Origin: Dermanyssus gallinae
Taxonomy: Eukaryota > Arthropoda > Arachnida > Mesostigmata > Dermanyssidae
Length of the DNA stretch: 64,000 nucleotides
Direction: 5' to 3'
NCBI GenBank assembly: GCA_003439945.1
Contig: QVRM01002137.1
Coordinates: 248,001 to 312,000 of the forward strand
The notes beneath the pieces were generated by a model. It had not been told where the DNA came from, searched no databases, and saw nothing but the letters and a program-made list of their open reading frames with translations. How positions within the stretch are numbered: the stretch's first letter is position 1; each line of letters opens with the position of its first letter. Made by a program: the position numbers and the translations under genes. Of this stretch, positions 11,110 to 19,698 are shown piece after piece.

Positions 11110-12619
11110 ATAATAATAATAATAATAATAATAATGTCACAACTCACAACGAAGTTGAGCCGTTAGATTTAACTAACCTTTTTGACTTACTTCCGGGCTG
11201 TCGCGTAGTAGACAAGGTTAACCTGGAGCTGCTAGGTGTCCCCTTGTTGTCGGAAGGCATTGCAAAGGCATTAGACAGTCGAAAAGACAAACTTGACTTT
11301 GCGGCGGGCAGACTGCCTCAACTGGGGGCTCACTGCGGCTTGTTCCTTCTTAGATCTTGTTTTTCAGCCACGAGGTTAACACACCTGCTTAGAGGTTGCA
11401 ACCTGTTTTTATCACGAGAGCTCTTACTACCATTTAATGGACTTAGCCTAGACATTTTAGAGATCATACTAAATCTTAAGCTGACCGCTGAGGCAAGGGA
11501 ACAGGTAATGCTGCCGGTTTATTTAGGCGGCCTAGGTGTGCCCGACGCGGTCATAACGGCAAGACTTGCAATCGTGTCGTCACTGACCCAGGCTGCGGAG
11601 AGGGTTAGGGCATTATTGGATAACGATGGGTGGGAAGCTTATAGCGTAGAACTACAAGAGTTGACCGACCGATTGTCGTCTTTATTCGACTCCCCTCCCG
11701 TTGAAAGGAATAAGCAGAACAGTTGGACAGCCTCCTTGCAAGAAAAGCGATTAGCAAGCCTGATCGATAGAGCCCCAACCTTGGCTGATAAAGCCAGGCT
11801 CCGAGCCGTAAGTAGTGAAGCGGCTGGAGCTTGGTTGCATGCCCTACCCTGTCCACGAATAGGGACTCTTTTGGATGACGAGACGACACGCATTAGCACA
11901 GGACTGCGGCTTGGTGTCGACCTAGTCGTTCCTCACCGATGTCGTTGTGGTTACTTTGTGGACGCGTTGGCCCATCATGGCTTGTCATGCGCCTTAAGCG
12001 CAGGCCGAAGAGCACGCCACTCGGCTCTAAATGATACTTTCAGTCGAGCATTGAGGTTTGCCGGCTTTCCGTGTATACTAGAACCTCCGGGCCTATCCAG
12101 AGACGACGGAAAAAGGCCTGACGGCCTTACTTTAACCCCCTTTGAGCGTGGCCGCATGCTTGTTTGGGACGCAACTGTAACCGACTCATTAGCCCCTTCG
12201 ATGGTCGGTGCAGGGGCGGACCAGGCAGGTCATGCGTCCAGGTTAGCAGAGGCTAACAAATGTAGAAAATACTCTGGCGTTGGCTATCCGCACCAATTTT
12301 GTCCGTTGGCTTTTGAAACAATGGGAGGCCCAGGACCGCTTACACTGAAGTTGATTCAGCGCGTGGGCAGAAACCTTAACCTTTCCACGGGAGACTCGAG
12401 AGCATCGGAGTTTTTGCGTCAGAGACTGTCTCTCGACATTCAACGAGGAAACGCAGCATCTGTTCGGGGCACTTTGTTGAACTGGGCTAACCCTGGGTTA
12501 GAGAACCCGTGACTACACGTTCGCGCGGAGACGATTGTTCACTCCAAAGTGCTAACATAAAAAGGTTATATAACTAGATCAATCAAATAAATGGTACTGC
12601 ATCAGAATATATGCATGAA

Positions 12620-12693
<74 letters not shown>
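11110..12693 (+). mobile_element. 5'-truncated group B (R2-superclade) insertion between (AAT)n tracts
   Basis: A retrotransposon fragment begins directly after an (AAT)n tract at 11110-11135. It runs through the RT thumb and nuclease to the stop at 12510-12512, continues through a 3' UTR of about 105 nt, and ends in a long (AAT)n tail at 12618-12693. Truncation in the middle of the RT is typical of incomplete target-primed reverse transcription. The same 3' UTR (TTCGCGCGGAGAC, then TCCACTCCAAAGTGCTAACAT in the minus copy) recurs at 48.8-49.2 kb. Whether the 5' (AAT)n is a target duplication or part of a microsatellite target cannot be told from one copy. Confidence 0.85.
11136..12512 (+). 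CDS. R2-like ORF, C-terminal half: RT thumb + CCHC + PD-(D/E)XK endonuclease
   Basis: Open frame continuous from the (AAT)n tract (read as poly-Asn) to TGA. Counting from the TTG codon at 11244 it has 422 residues. LELLGVPLL lies just before that codon. The thumb contains FLLRSCFSATRLTHLLRGC (33-52) and LPVYLGGLGVPDA (90-102). A zinc knuckle follows with C233, C235, H244/H245 and C249. The restriction-like nuclease motif is RPD at 291-293 and D309 (LVWDAT). RKYS at 341-344 may carry the further basic residue. The C-terminal signature IQRGNAASVRGTLL is at 399-412. In this superclade the nuclease nicks the target to prime reverse transcription. The RT fingers and palm are missing, so the fragment cannot transpose by itself, although this part is unbroken and therefore probably young. 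The frame is translatable only as a relic. Confidence 0.85.
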   Translation, partial: VTTHNEVEPLDLTNLFDLLPGCRVVDKVNLELLGVPLLSEGIAKALDSRKDKLDFAAGRLPQLGAHCGLFLLRSCFSATRLTHLLRGCNLFLSRELLLPFNGLSLDILEIILNLKLTAEAREQVMLPVYLGGLGVPDAVITARLAIVSSLTQAAERVRALLDNDGWEAYSVELQELTDRLSSLFDSPPVERNKQNSWTASLQEKRLASLIDRAPTLADKARLRAVSSEAAGAWLHALPCPRIGTLLDDETTRISTGLRLGVDLVVPHRCRCGYFVDALAHHGLSCALSAGRRARHSALNDTFSRALRFAGFPCILEPPGLSRDDGKRPDGLTLTPFERGRMLVWDATVTDSLAPSMVGAGADQAGHASRLAEANKCRKYSGVGYPHQFCPLAFETMGGPGPLTLKLIQRVGRNLNLSTGDSRASEFLRQRLSLDIQRGNAASVRGTLLNWANPGLENP

Positions 12694-12694
<1 letters not shown>

Positions 12695-13720
12695 TACCTC
12701 TTTCTATGATCTTTCTGACGGCCGAAAATGTCCCGATACGAAAACTCCATAATTTTAGAATCTATTGTTTTTCCACGCAAGCAAGTTATCAGGTTGACCT
12801 TTGAGGCCCTCCCAACAATCAAAATCTCGAAAGAACTATTAGCTCAAAAAATTAAATTAGGGCAACAGAAATAAAACATTCCACGTGAAATTCATCATCT
12901 TGTGACAGATCGCCACAATTTTGTCCAGGCGGGCCTTGACATGATGGAGTACGACGTATCTACGACAGCAGAGTCCGGACCTCCATTGGACGATGGCTTG
13001 CTTCCATCTATGGAGCTACTGGCGTTACGTTTTACCGTTAATCATTTACGTGGCGTATCTTACGCGCCGGCCTGAACTACGAGTGCAGGACAAGTTTTGT
13101 GACGACTTATGTATATATATATATATATATGTATGCATTAAATTATCCTAGCTTAACGTTGTTTTTACTTATCCGCGTTTTAGTTTTATACATTAAACAG
13201 ATGCAGTAAAACATGCACGGAAGAATAACTAGCGGTTCAACCTGGCGAATCGCTAGAAAACTGACTGCCATTTCCAAAAAGCTCGTTTTCATACTGCACC
13301 GTTGGTTTATCAACGTTTGTTCGAAATCAATAGAAAAGTAATTAAAAATTAAGTTAAGAATATTACGAATCGCTGTTGTGGCCTTGGACAACCGAAACGA
13401 AGCGCATTAAAATTGTTCAAACAATTTGCAAGTGGAAAATTGGGTCATAAGCAGGTTTGAAAGGTCAACGCGGCCCTTTCTCTTTTAACTCTCTCTCTCT
13501 CTCTCTCTCGCCCCACCCGTCTGTCAGCGTTCGGTCGCAAACTAATATTAATTAAGCAGAGTTCACTCATTTTCGATATGCTGAGCATTTTTTGTGCTAG
13601 ATATCACGTTCGCTAGTCTCGAGAGATGCCACGTTCGTAATTAGTCGATTGCTAATAGATTCTAAAGGAAGACATATTGTAGAATATATTTACAAATATG
13701 AAAACCTTTTTTATATATGT

Positions 13721-13723
<3 letters not shown>
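12694..13723. other. Unassigned sequence with (TA)n and (TC)n runs
   Basis: Holds a (TA)n run at about 13110-13131 and a (CT)n run at about 13488-13509. No coding match was recognised. Confidence 0.4.
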
Positions 13724-13795
<72 letters not shown>

Positions 13796-13956
13796 ATATA
13801 TATATATATATTTATCGATGGAGCCTAGCACAGGGCATATTCTTATAGTTGGCTTGAAGCATAATTGACAATAGGCTTGCCCCAATGCAGAATATGTGTA
13901 TTTTAAGCACCTAGTGTTATATATATGTATGTATGTATATATATATATATATATAT
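13724..13956. repeat. (TA)n microsatellites
   Basis: Long (TA)n at 13724-13811 and a shorter (TA)n/(GTAT)n tract at about 13919-13956, separated by about 110 bp of unique sequence. Confidence 0.95.
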
Positions 13957-14343
13957 GTATGCATGTATTTCAATTTTCAATTTCAAACGTGGTTTATTCA
14001 CGGAACTGCATTTCACAACGCTTAAGTTCTCGGTTAAAAAAAATGGTTGAAAAAATATGAATCAAACAACAAAGCAGATAATTACTCTCGACAAAATCCA
14101 AGGAGTGCTTTGTATAAGCACTTTACACACAATGGTATTACAGTGGTTAATGATTTACACAAGAACTACAAAGCAGCAATTGGTGCGTTTGTTAGAAATA
14201 TAACACACAAACGAAGTAGTCCACTAGTACAGCATCAACACAACTTACAACAACTATGTCTAAAAACATGTGGATAAATACAATCAAACTAGGTGTGTCC
14301 TCGTATACGAAGCACAACATTTGTAATACCAACTATACCCAGA
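13957..14343. other. Unassigned sequence
   Basis: A 76-codon open frame at 14047-14277 has no recognised motif. It lies just beyond the 3' side of the LINE remnant on the minus strand. Confidence 0.3.
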
Positions 14344-14346
14344 TCA

Positions 14347-14926
14347 CACGCCTGGTTCCGACTGTGAAATTAACAGCCACTGCTTTAACTCGCGAGAGAA
14401 GAGGTGTTTCGTGGTGAGGCATCTTATGCGTTTAGGAATGCGGGTCCAGGTTTCAGGAAGGCGGTACGCAAGTGCGTGTTGACTAGACTTCAAGGATACA
14501 GAGGGCACTGCAAAAGTTGTTGCGCGCCTACCTGATGTTCGACTCAGGGTAGGGACTAGTGCAAATGCAATCTCCATAGGCACAATACTACGCAAAATTT
14601 TGTACGCTAACATTGCAACCCGCAGAGAGTAAATGCTTTCTACCGTGAATAGGTTAAAACGAATGAGCAAGTCACAGACCGAATCCCTTCGCCTTCTAGC
14701 AAAAATGGCTCTAATTGCATCATTCTGTATCACTTGTGCTCTTCGGAGAATTCCGTCGTAGCTACCTCCCCAGAGAAGGATTCCATAGCATAGAACTGGT
14801 AAAAGCACGGCCTTGTACACCAGAAGTAAGCCCTCTGTGGGTACCCCAATCAATTTCATTTTACACAGCGTAGATATTACAGCATAGCACTTTGGTGCAA
14901 TGTAATCCAGATGGGGATGCCACCTG

Positions 14927-14940
<14 letters not shown>
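14347..14940 (-). pseudogene. Jockey/CR1-like LINE, 3' end of RT ORF
   Basis: The minus strand encodes a continuous C-terminal RT segment ending at TGA 14344-14346. In order: HLDYIAPKCYAVISTL, LLLVYKAVLLPVLCYGILLW, LRRAQVIQNDAIRAIF, LLIRFNLFTVESIYSLRVAMLAYK and a final RLPETWTRIPKRIR block. This is the conserved thumb and tail of Jockey/CR1/L2-type elements. It is open for about 190 residues, so it is better preserved than its relative at 1320-2465. The 5' side is cut by a (TA)n tract at 14931-14959 that joins it in frame to a mariner remnant. The annotated frame that starts beyond the tract is therefore a chimera, not a gene. Confidence 0.75.
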
Positions 14941-14960
<20 letters not shown>

Positions 14961-14962
<2 letters not shown>

Positions 14963-15290
14963 GTGCAAATAAAAACACTAAACGACAGACTGTGAATAAA
15001 ATTGAAGTCTCTATTCAAACGTAGTCACCAGAGGCCTGAGGACAACTATACTGTTTCACGAGCGAAGAGGTTCGACTTGAACTTCGCATGTACCCTCTGC
15101 GTGACTCTGGAGACGTGTGGACGCGCATTATCGTGGAGCAGAATCACTCCCTCCGTAAGCAGTCCAAGCCGTTCGTTTTTGATGGAGTTCCGTAGGCTAC
15201 GGAGTACATGTCACTGTTAATGGTTTTTTCGTGCTCGATAGATCTAATTTGACAGCTTAGTGTGACTAGCGACGCACGTGCATTATGCAT
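14961..15290 (-). pseudogene. mariner-family transposase 3' remnant
   Basis: Minus-strand fragments in several frames match the C-terminal third of a mariner transposase. TINSDMYS is followed by EGVILLHDNARPHVSRVTQ, which contains the second catalytic Asp in the HDNARPH motif. The end (GDYV.NRDFNFIHSLSFSVFICTP) is typical of mariner 3' ends. Stops and frameshifts are present. It abuts the (TA)n tract at 14931-14959, where it meets the LINE tail. Confidence 0.7.
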
Positions 15291-16394
15291 TTCCGAAATC
15301 CCCTATACAGGATAGTGTTAGTCTCCGAGGTCTTTAGGCATCTGCTCAGTCCTAAAACCAATTGGAGTCCTCGTGTAATGGAAGTGCCTGCAAAGTTGTT
15401 GAAGCTGGCAGCCCCCTATATTGCAGGCTTGCTGCCAAAAAATATTCGACGTTCTTTTGTGGCTGTATTTTTTCCATCTAGGCCGAAAGACGCAGTAGTG
15501 TTTCATTCATTTAAATGTAAAGGCGAACGAAACCTATGGGTTAGTATCTTTAACAGTCTCGGTCTGCAATACAAACAGAACAAATATCGTTCCTTCTTTG
15601 TTTCTTTCCGAGGTACTAGCCATGCCTGACAACCTTGCGCTCCTCGCACGTGATGTTGCATTTTCTCAAGCCATTAACTACCTGAAACTCCTTCTTTAGG
15701 AAATTATAAAGTAAGAACCTCCATCTAGATTATATATCCTATAAATGCTAAGCCCTCGTTAAGCATTTATTTATGTTCCCGCGGCCTGTTTGTAGTGCAC
15801 AAAACCGTGGTTCTCTCAGTTCTACGTTAGGGTATTCTTCTAAGGCGTTAAAGATATGACGGGATCATCCATCGAGCTAAAGAATTACTTTTAGGCTTTG
15901 TAAAGGAAACGACGCAGTCAATTTGAAGCCTGTATACTTCTCATATGCTTGGTGTGCATATAACTACCAAGTTGCTCACGGCTTATTATGTGTTGCTTGC
16001 ACAGTAGATGAGTTTATATGATTCTTATTTAAGCTTATGCATGAGTGATATTTAAGTCAACGAGTAGTGCGAACATGTTCAAGTGTGCTGACATATGCAC
16101 TGCTATGATTAATTGAAAGTGACATGCAAATAATTGATTACCTAGATACACAGTTTGTCATATATTTATTATACATACACAGTTACACACACAAAAACAG
16201 CGAGGCTTTTTTTGTCACATCTGGGGTTACGCTGGTGAAGCACCCAGCGTATTCATCCGTCTTGGCCCTGTACGAAGTCATCCTACTTAAAAAAAAATAA
16301 TTACGCAAATGCGCGCTTGAAGCCATCGAGCAACAAAAACGCGTTTTAGTAATGTCCGCTGGCACATCGATCTATAACGTAAAGCTTTCTCAGG
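15291..16394. other. Unassigned sequence
   Basis: No recognised gene. An open frame of 114 codons at 15285-15629 has no known motif. Confidence 0.35.
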
Positions 16395-16436
<42 letters not shown>

Positions 16437-16522
16437 ACGAGCACAATTGTATGTATCTGTTTTTATATAATATGCAGAGCTGTTTTCAAGGTACCTCATC
16501 ATCCACAGTTTTAAGCTTTTCC

Positions 16523-16558
<36 letters not shown>

Positions 16559-16750
16559 TCTACGAGCACAATTGTATGTGTATGTTTTTATATAATATGC
16601 AGAGCTGTTTTCAAGGTACCTCATCATCCACAGTTTTAAGCTTTTCTGGGGTATATATATATATATACACGAGCATATTTGTATGTATATGATTTTATAT
16701 AATATGCAGAGCTGTTTTCAAGGTACCTCAGCATTCACAGTTTTATTCTA
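16395..16750. repeat. Three-unit tandem minisatellite with (TA)n heads
   Basis: A unit of about 115-130 bp occurs three times in direct order. Each unit is a (TA)n stretch, then ACGAGCAcaATTGTATGT, ATATAATATGCAGAGCTG, TTTTCAAGGTACCTCA and CACAGTTTTA. Units start near 16396, 16526 and 16652. The (TA)n part shortens from unit to unit, and the third ends without the AAGCTTTTC portion. Confidence 0.9.
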
Positions 16751-17429
16751 CATTAAAATTGTGAGCAGCAGTGAGAACAGTTTAACCCCTACATTATTCG
16801 AGGATAATTCTAGAGCCTCATAGAAAGACTGATTGCACAAGGCTAGGGAGGGCTCTCCCCCTCTGGCCGGCGTCAACTGTGAGCGTACTTCAGATGCCAC
16901 CTCTGCCGAATGCTCTCGTGCGACAGCTACTTTGACAATCCTCGAGCAATCCGACTGGAAAACAACCCAGTGCAGTTAGTGACATAGTTTTCAAACCTGC
17001 TCAACCCAGTGCAACGCCTGCCGCCTCTTGATTGACGCCTATGTTGCCTATGCCACCGCCACTCACTCCCAGATAGATGGTGAGCGCGTTTGGTCCACAT
17101 ATGACAGGCTTTGATAGCACAAACGTGAGCTTAGAGGATTTCAGCGATTCCAGCCCGGCTAATGGCTACGTGCTTGGCACGATGCCCAGGCTTGTGTTGC
17201 AGAAGTCAACGAGCCTCGAGGCGCTGAGCACAGAAGCGCTTTCCTGGTTGGCACGTTCGGTTCATACATTTTCGTCATATGTATGCATTTTCCTATTCCG
17301 TCGACGTCAGCCAGTCACGGCGGCAAACTGTATGCCCAACTAAACAACTGACACGCATAGCAGAAGCGTTTTCAACGTTGTCAGCTACTTAAACATTCGC
17401 GTACATAACGATGCATACCTGCGTTTGCG
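16751..17429. other. Unassigned sequence
   Basis: Moderately GC-rich. The 88-codon frame at 17077-17343 has no recognised motif. Confidence 0.35.
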
Positions 17430-17455
17430 TACACATCTACCTTTGTACGTAACTG

Positions 17456-17493
<38 letters not shown>
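17430..17493. repeat. Target-site-like direct repeat, 5' copy (64 bp)
   Basis: 34 bp of unique sequence beginning TACACATCTACCTTTGTACG and ending in AAA, followed by 30 bp of (TA)n. It is repeated without change at 22623-22686, on the other side of the intact retrotransposon. Confidence 0.85.
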
Positions 17494-17500
<7 letters not shown>

Positions 17501-18155
17501 AGTTGTTCTCAAACGGAGCAGACGTGTTCGTGTGTGGCTCTCGGAAAGTACCGCTAAATTCTAGAATTTTGCGTGGAAATCCATGTGCATAAGTGAGCAT
17601 AACATCGTTGAGATCATCGAAGTCGGTTAGCGTGAACATCTGTAGTGTGCCTCGGAACTAATTCATTAGAAGCAGTGTCAACTTAAATAGTCATCATCAT
17701 CACTCACCTCTACCTGCATCATCTTCACTTCTCACCACTATCTTCGTAGCTTTATTACTATCTCGTATCCAGCATCACTCTACTATCATTACCTTCATTA
17801 TTGCCAGCTTCGTGTTTACTAGCATCCCCACATCCACCGTTAACCTCATTGAAATCACCCCATCCGTCATCACTATCAGCATCATCGTGAGTTACAGGCC
17901 TAATTATACTCACCATCAGCAGCATCATCATCTTTTTCTCTCTTCATCAGCTCTACTTCACAATTACCTCAGTCTACTCACTATCGCCAGTTATCATCAC
18001 GACTCTCATCACCGACGCCGCCGTTGTCACTACCTCCCCTTCGGATACCACCACCACGGTTTCAAATCGAACGCGAACTACAGTTCAGCCTGACACTGCA
18101 TGGTAAATAAACAATATCTTGTTTGTAAACAGGCGCGGCATAGCAGTAGCTAGCT
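17494..18155 (+). promoter_or_regulatory. 5' leader of the intact retrotransposon (putative internal promoter)
   Basis: The 662 nt before ORF1 must carry the element's own promoter if it is autonomous, as is usual for LINEs. From about 17690 to 18070 the leader is pyrimidine-rich with many CAT/TCA triplets. The 93-codon frame at 17812-18093 is a by-product of this composition. No TATA box or specific element could be identified. Confidence 0.5.
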
Positions 18156-19661
18156 ATGTCGGTGCAACGGACGCCAACAAAAGAGCAGATCGTGCAACGT
18201 GACAAACCTGCGTACGTGCAAGTGGAAAGAGCTGAGGATGAACGCGTTGATGAATCAATCAGCGATGCGGGCGGTCCGGCTCACCGTCCAAAGGCGGGAT
18301 GTGGGAAACGTGCCGCTTCGAGTCCTGTGGAAGACTCCCGCAGCAAGGATATGCGCGTTTCGCAGGCTTTTGTTGAAACCACTAGCGAGACAACCGGTGG
18401 CGTCCAAGACGGTGAAGAGATACCGGACGAAGCGGGGTTTACAACGGTGACCCGGTCCAGGCGATCTCGTGCGCCGAAAGTTGTCGTGGCAAAGCACGAA
18501 GCAGTAATATTTTCGTCGGAAGACAATTCCCTGGAGCTCCATTTTAATGATGTATGCGACTTTATCGCTAAACACATCAAAGGAAAGATGGAAGAACCCC
18601 GTTTCACAAGGAGTGGGGAACTTCTAATTGTTGTTGAGGCCGAAGAGGATAGAGCTACGCTACTGTCGCTGCAGGAGTTAGCCAACATAAAGGTGTCGGC
18701 GAGAATCAGTGGAGGGCGATCCACAGTAAAGGGAAAAATATCTGGTGTGCATCCATCAATATCGGAGGCTACAATATCGGCTGCTCTGAAGCCTTTTGGG
18801 GTTTCCGAAGCGATAAGGGTGAAAACTAAAGACGCGAAGACAAATATTGTATCGACCACTGAGCAAGTTATTCTGACCTTCGCAGGTGGAGATTTTCCAG
18901 CAGAGGTTCGGTTAGGGTTGAAACGGCACGGCGTTGTCTTATATCGAGAGCCCATGCAATGCTTTAAGTGTTATAGCATGGATCACTTTGCAGCAAACTG
19001 CAAACTCTCTACACCGAGATGCAGAAGGTGTGGTTCTACGGAGCACCTGAGGAAGGATTGCAAGGCCAAGGCTCGATGCAGTCTGTGCTTTGGTGAACAT
19101 GAAGCCACTTGGGGCTCATGTCCACATAGGCTGAAGCGTATGGAACTGTTACAAAAATCGTCCCAAAACAGCATCATCAAGCGCTCAGATGCCCCGCTGG
19201 TACCACTCTGCACGCCTGTGGGCCACATACAGGCCTCTGACAACTTCTCAAGGCGCACTTGGTCTTCCGTAGTAAGAAATGGAATCAAGATAAACGAGGC
19301 AGCGCCCAAACCTCAACGACTTGAACCAGAACGGGACCCAGCAGCAACAAGTGCCCCACTTAAAATGACCGGACATAAACTGAGTGACCAGCAAGTGCCG
19401 CTACCAAGAGTGGAGGATATAGTGCAACAGGTGATTGCGACGATTATGCCGAGGTTAACGGATATCATCGTGCAGACGGTGGCAAGGGCCATTCAGGAAG
19501 CTATTCCGAGCATTCTAGGAGGACTGATGGGCGCCCCGTTAGCTCCCTCACCTATGCTGCAACAATCCACGACCATTAGCGCTGATAGCACCCAACCTAC
19601 ACGGGCGAACAGAAGCGCGGATCATGTTATGTCATCTTCATCACGTCCCAAACCGACCTGA
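18156..19661 (+). CDS. ORF1 protein (gag-like, RRM-like fold + three CCHC knuckles)
   Basis: 501-residue nucleic-acid-binding ORF1 of the intact retrotransposon. Such proteins package element RNA into RNPs. The N-terminal 110 residues are charged and low-complexity. Residues about 188-265 (from VKGKISGVHPSISEATI to GVVLYREP) resemble the degenerate RRM-like domain that precedes zinc knuckles in LINE ORF1s. Three knuckles follow: C269-C272-H277-C282, C289-C292-H297-C302, and a looser C308-C311-H315-C322. Residues about 415-456 are hydrophobic and helical. The start at 18156 is the first ATG of the open frame. The TGA at 19659-19661 is followed by C, and ORF2 continues in the same frame. Confidence 0.9.
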   Translation: MSVQRTPTKEQIVQRDKPAYVQVERAEDERVDESISDAGGPAHRPKAGCGKRAASSPVEDSRSKDMRVSQAFVETTSETTGGVQDGEEIPDEAGFTTVTRSRRSRAPKVVVAKHEAVIFSSEDNSLELHFNDVCDFIAKHIKGKMEEPRFTRSGELLIVVEAEEDRATLLSLQELANIKVSARISGGRSTVKGKISGVHPSISEATISAALKPFGVSEAIRVKTKDAKTNIVSTTEQVILTFAGGDFPAEVRLGLKRHGVVLYREPMQCFKCYSMDHFAANCKLSTPRCRRCGSTEHLRKDCKAKARCSLCFGEHEATWGSCPHRLKRMELLQKSSQNSIIKRSDAPLVPLCTPVGHIQASDNFSRRTWSSVVRNGIKINEAAPKPQRLEPERDPAATSAPLKMTGHKLSDQQVPLPRVEDIVQQVIATIMPRLTDIIVQTVARAIQEAIPSILGGLMGAPLAPSPMLQQSTTISADSTQPTRANRSADHVMSSSSRPKPT

Positions 19662-19698
19662 CTTCTGAAGAGAACAGTGAGCAGGCCGCACGCGTGCG
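19659..19698 (+). promoter_or_regulatory. ORF1 stop / ORF2 junction, possible recoding site
   Basis: TGA (19659-19661) is followed by CTT and then an open frame that runs, without another stop, through the whole of ORF2. UGA followed by C is known as a relatively leaky stop context. A perfect 12-nt palindrome CGCACGCGTGCG lies at 19687-19698. There is no ATG in frame until 19767. The sequence shows the arrangement; readthrough is inferred. Confidence 0.5.

Noticed and set aside
14344..15018. A single 224-residue protein on the minus strand
   Set aside because: The frame joins a mariner 3' end to a LINE RT tail through a (TA)n tract. It is a chimera of two remnants, not one gene.
16395..16750. 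CRISPR-like array
   Set aside because: Only three units, long and continuous with no distinct spacers, in a eukaryotic context. It is a minisatellite.
17812..18093. A His/Ser-rich 93-codon frame
   Set aside because: It comes from the CAT-rich 5' leader of the intact retrotransposon.
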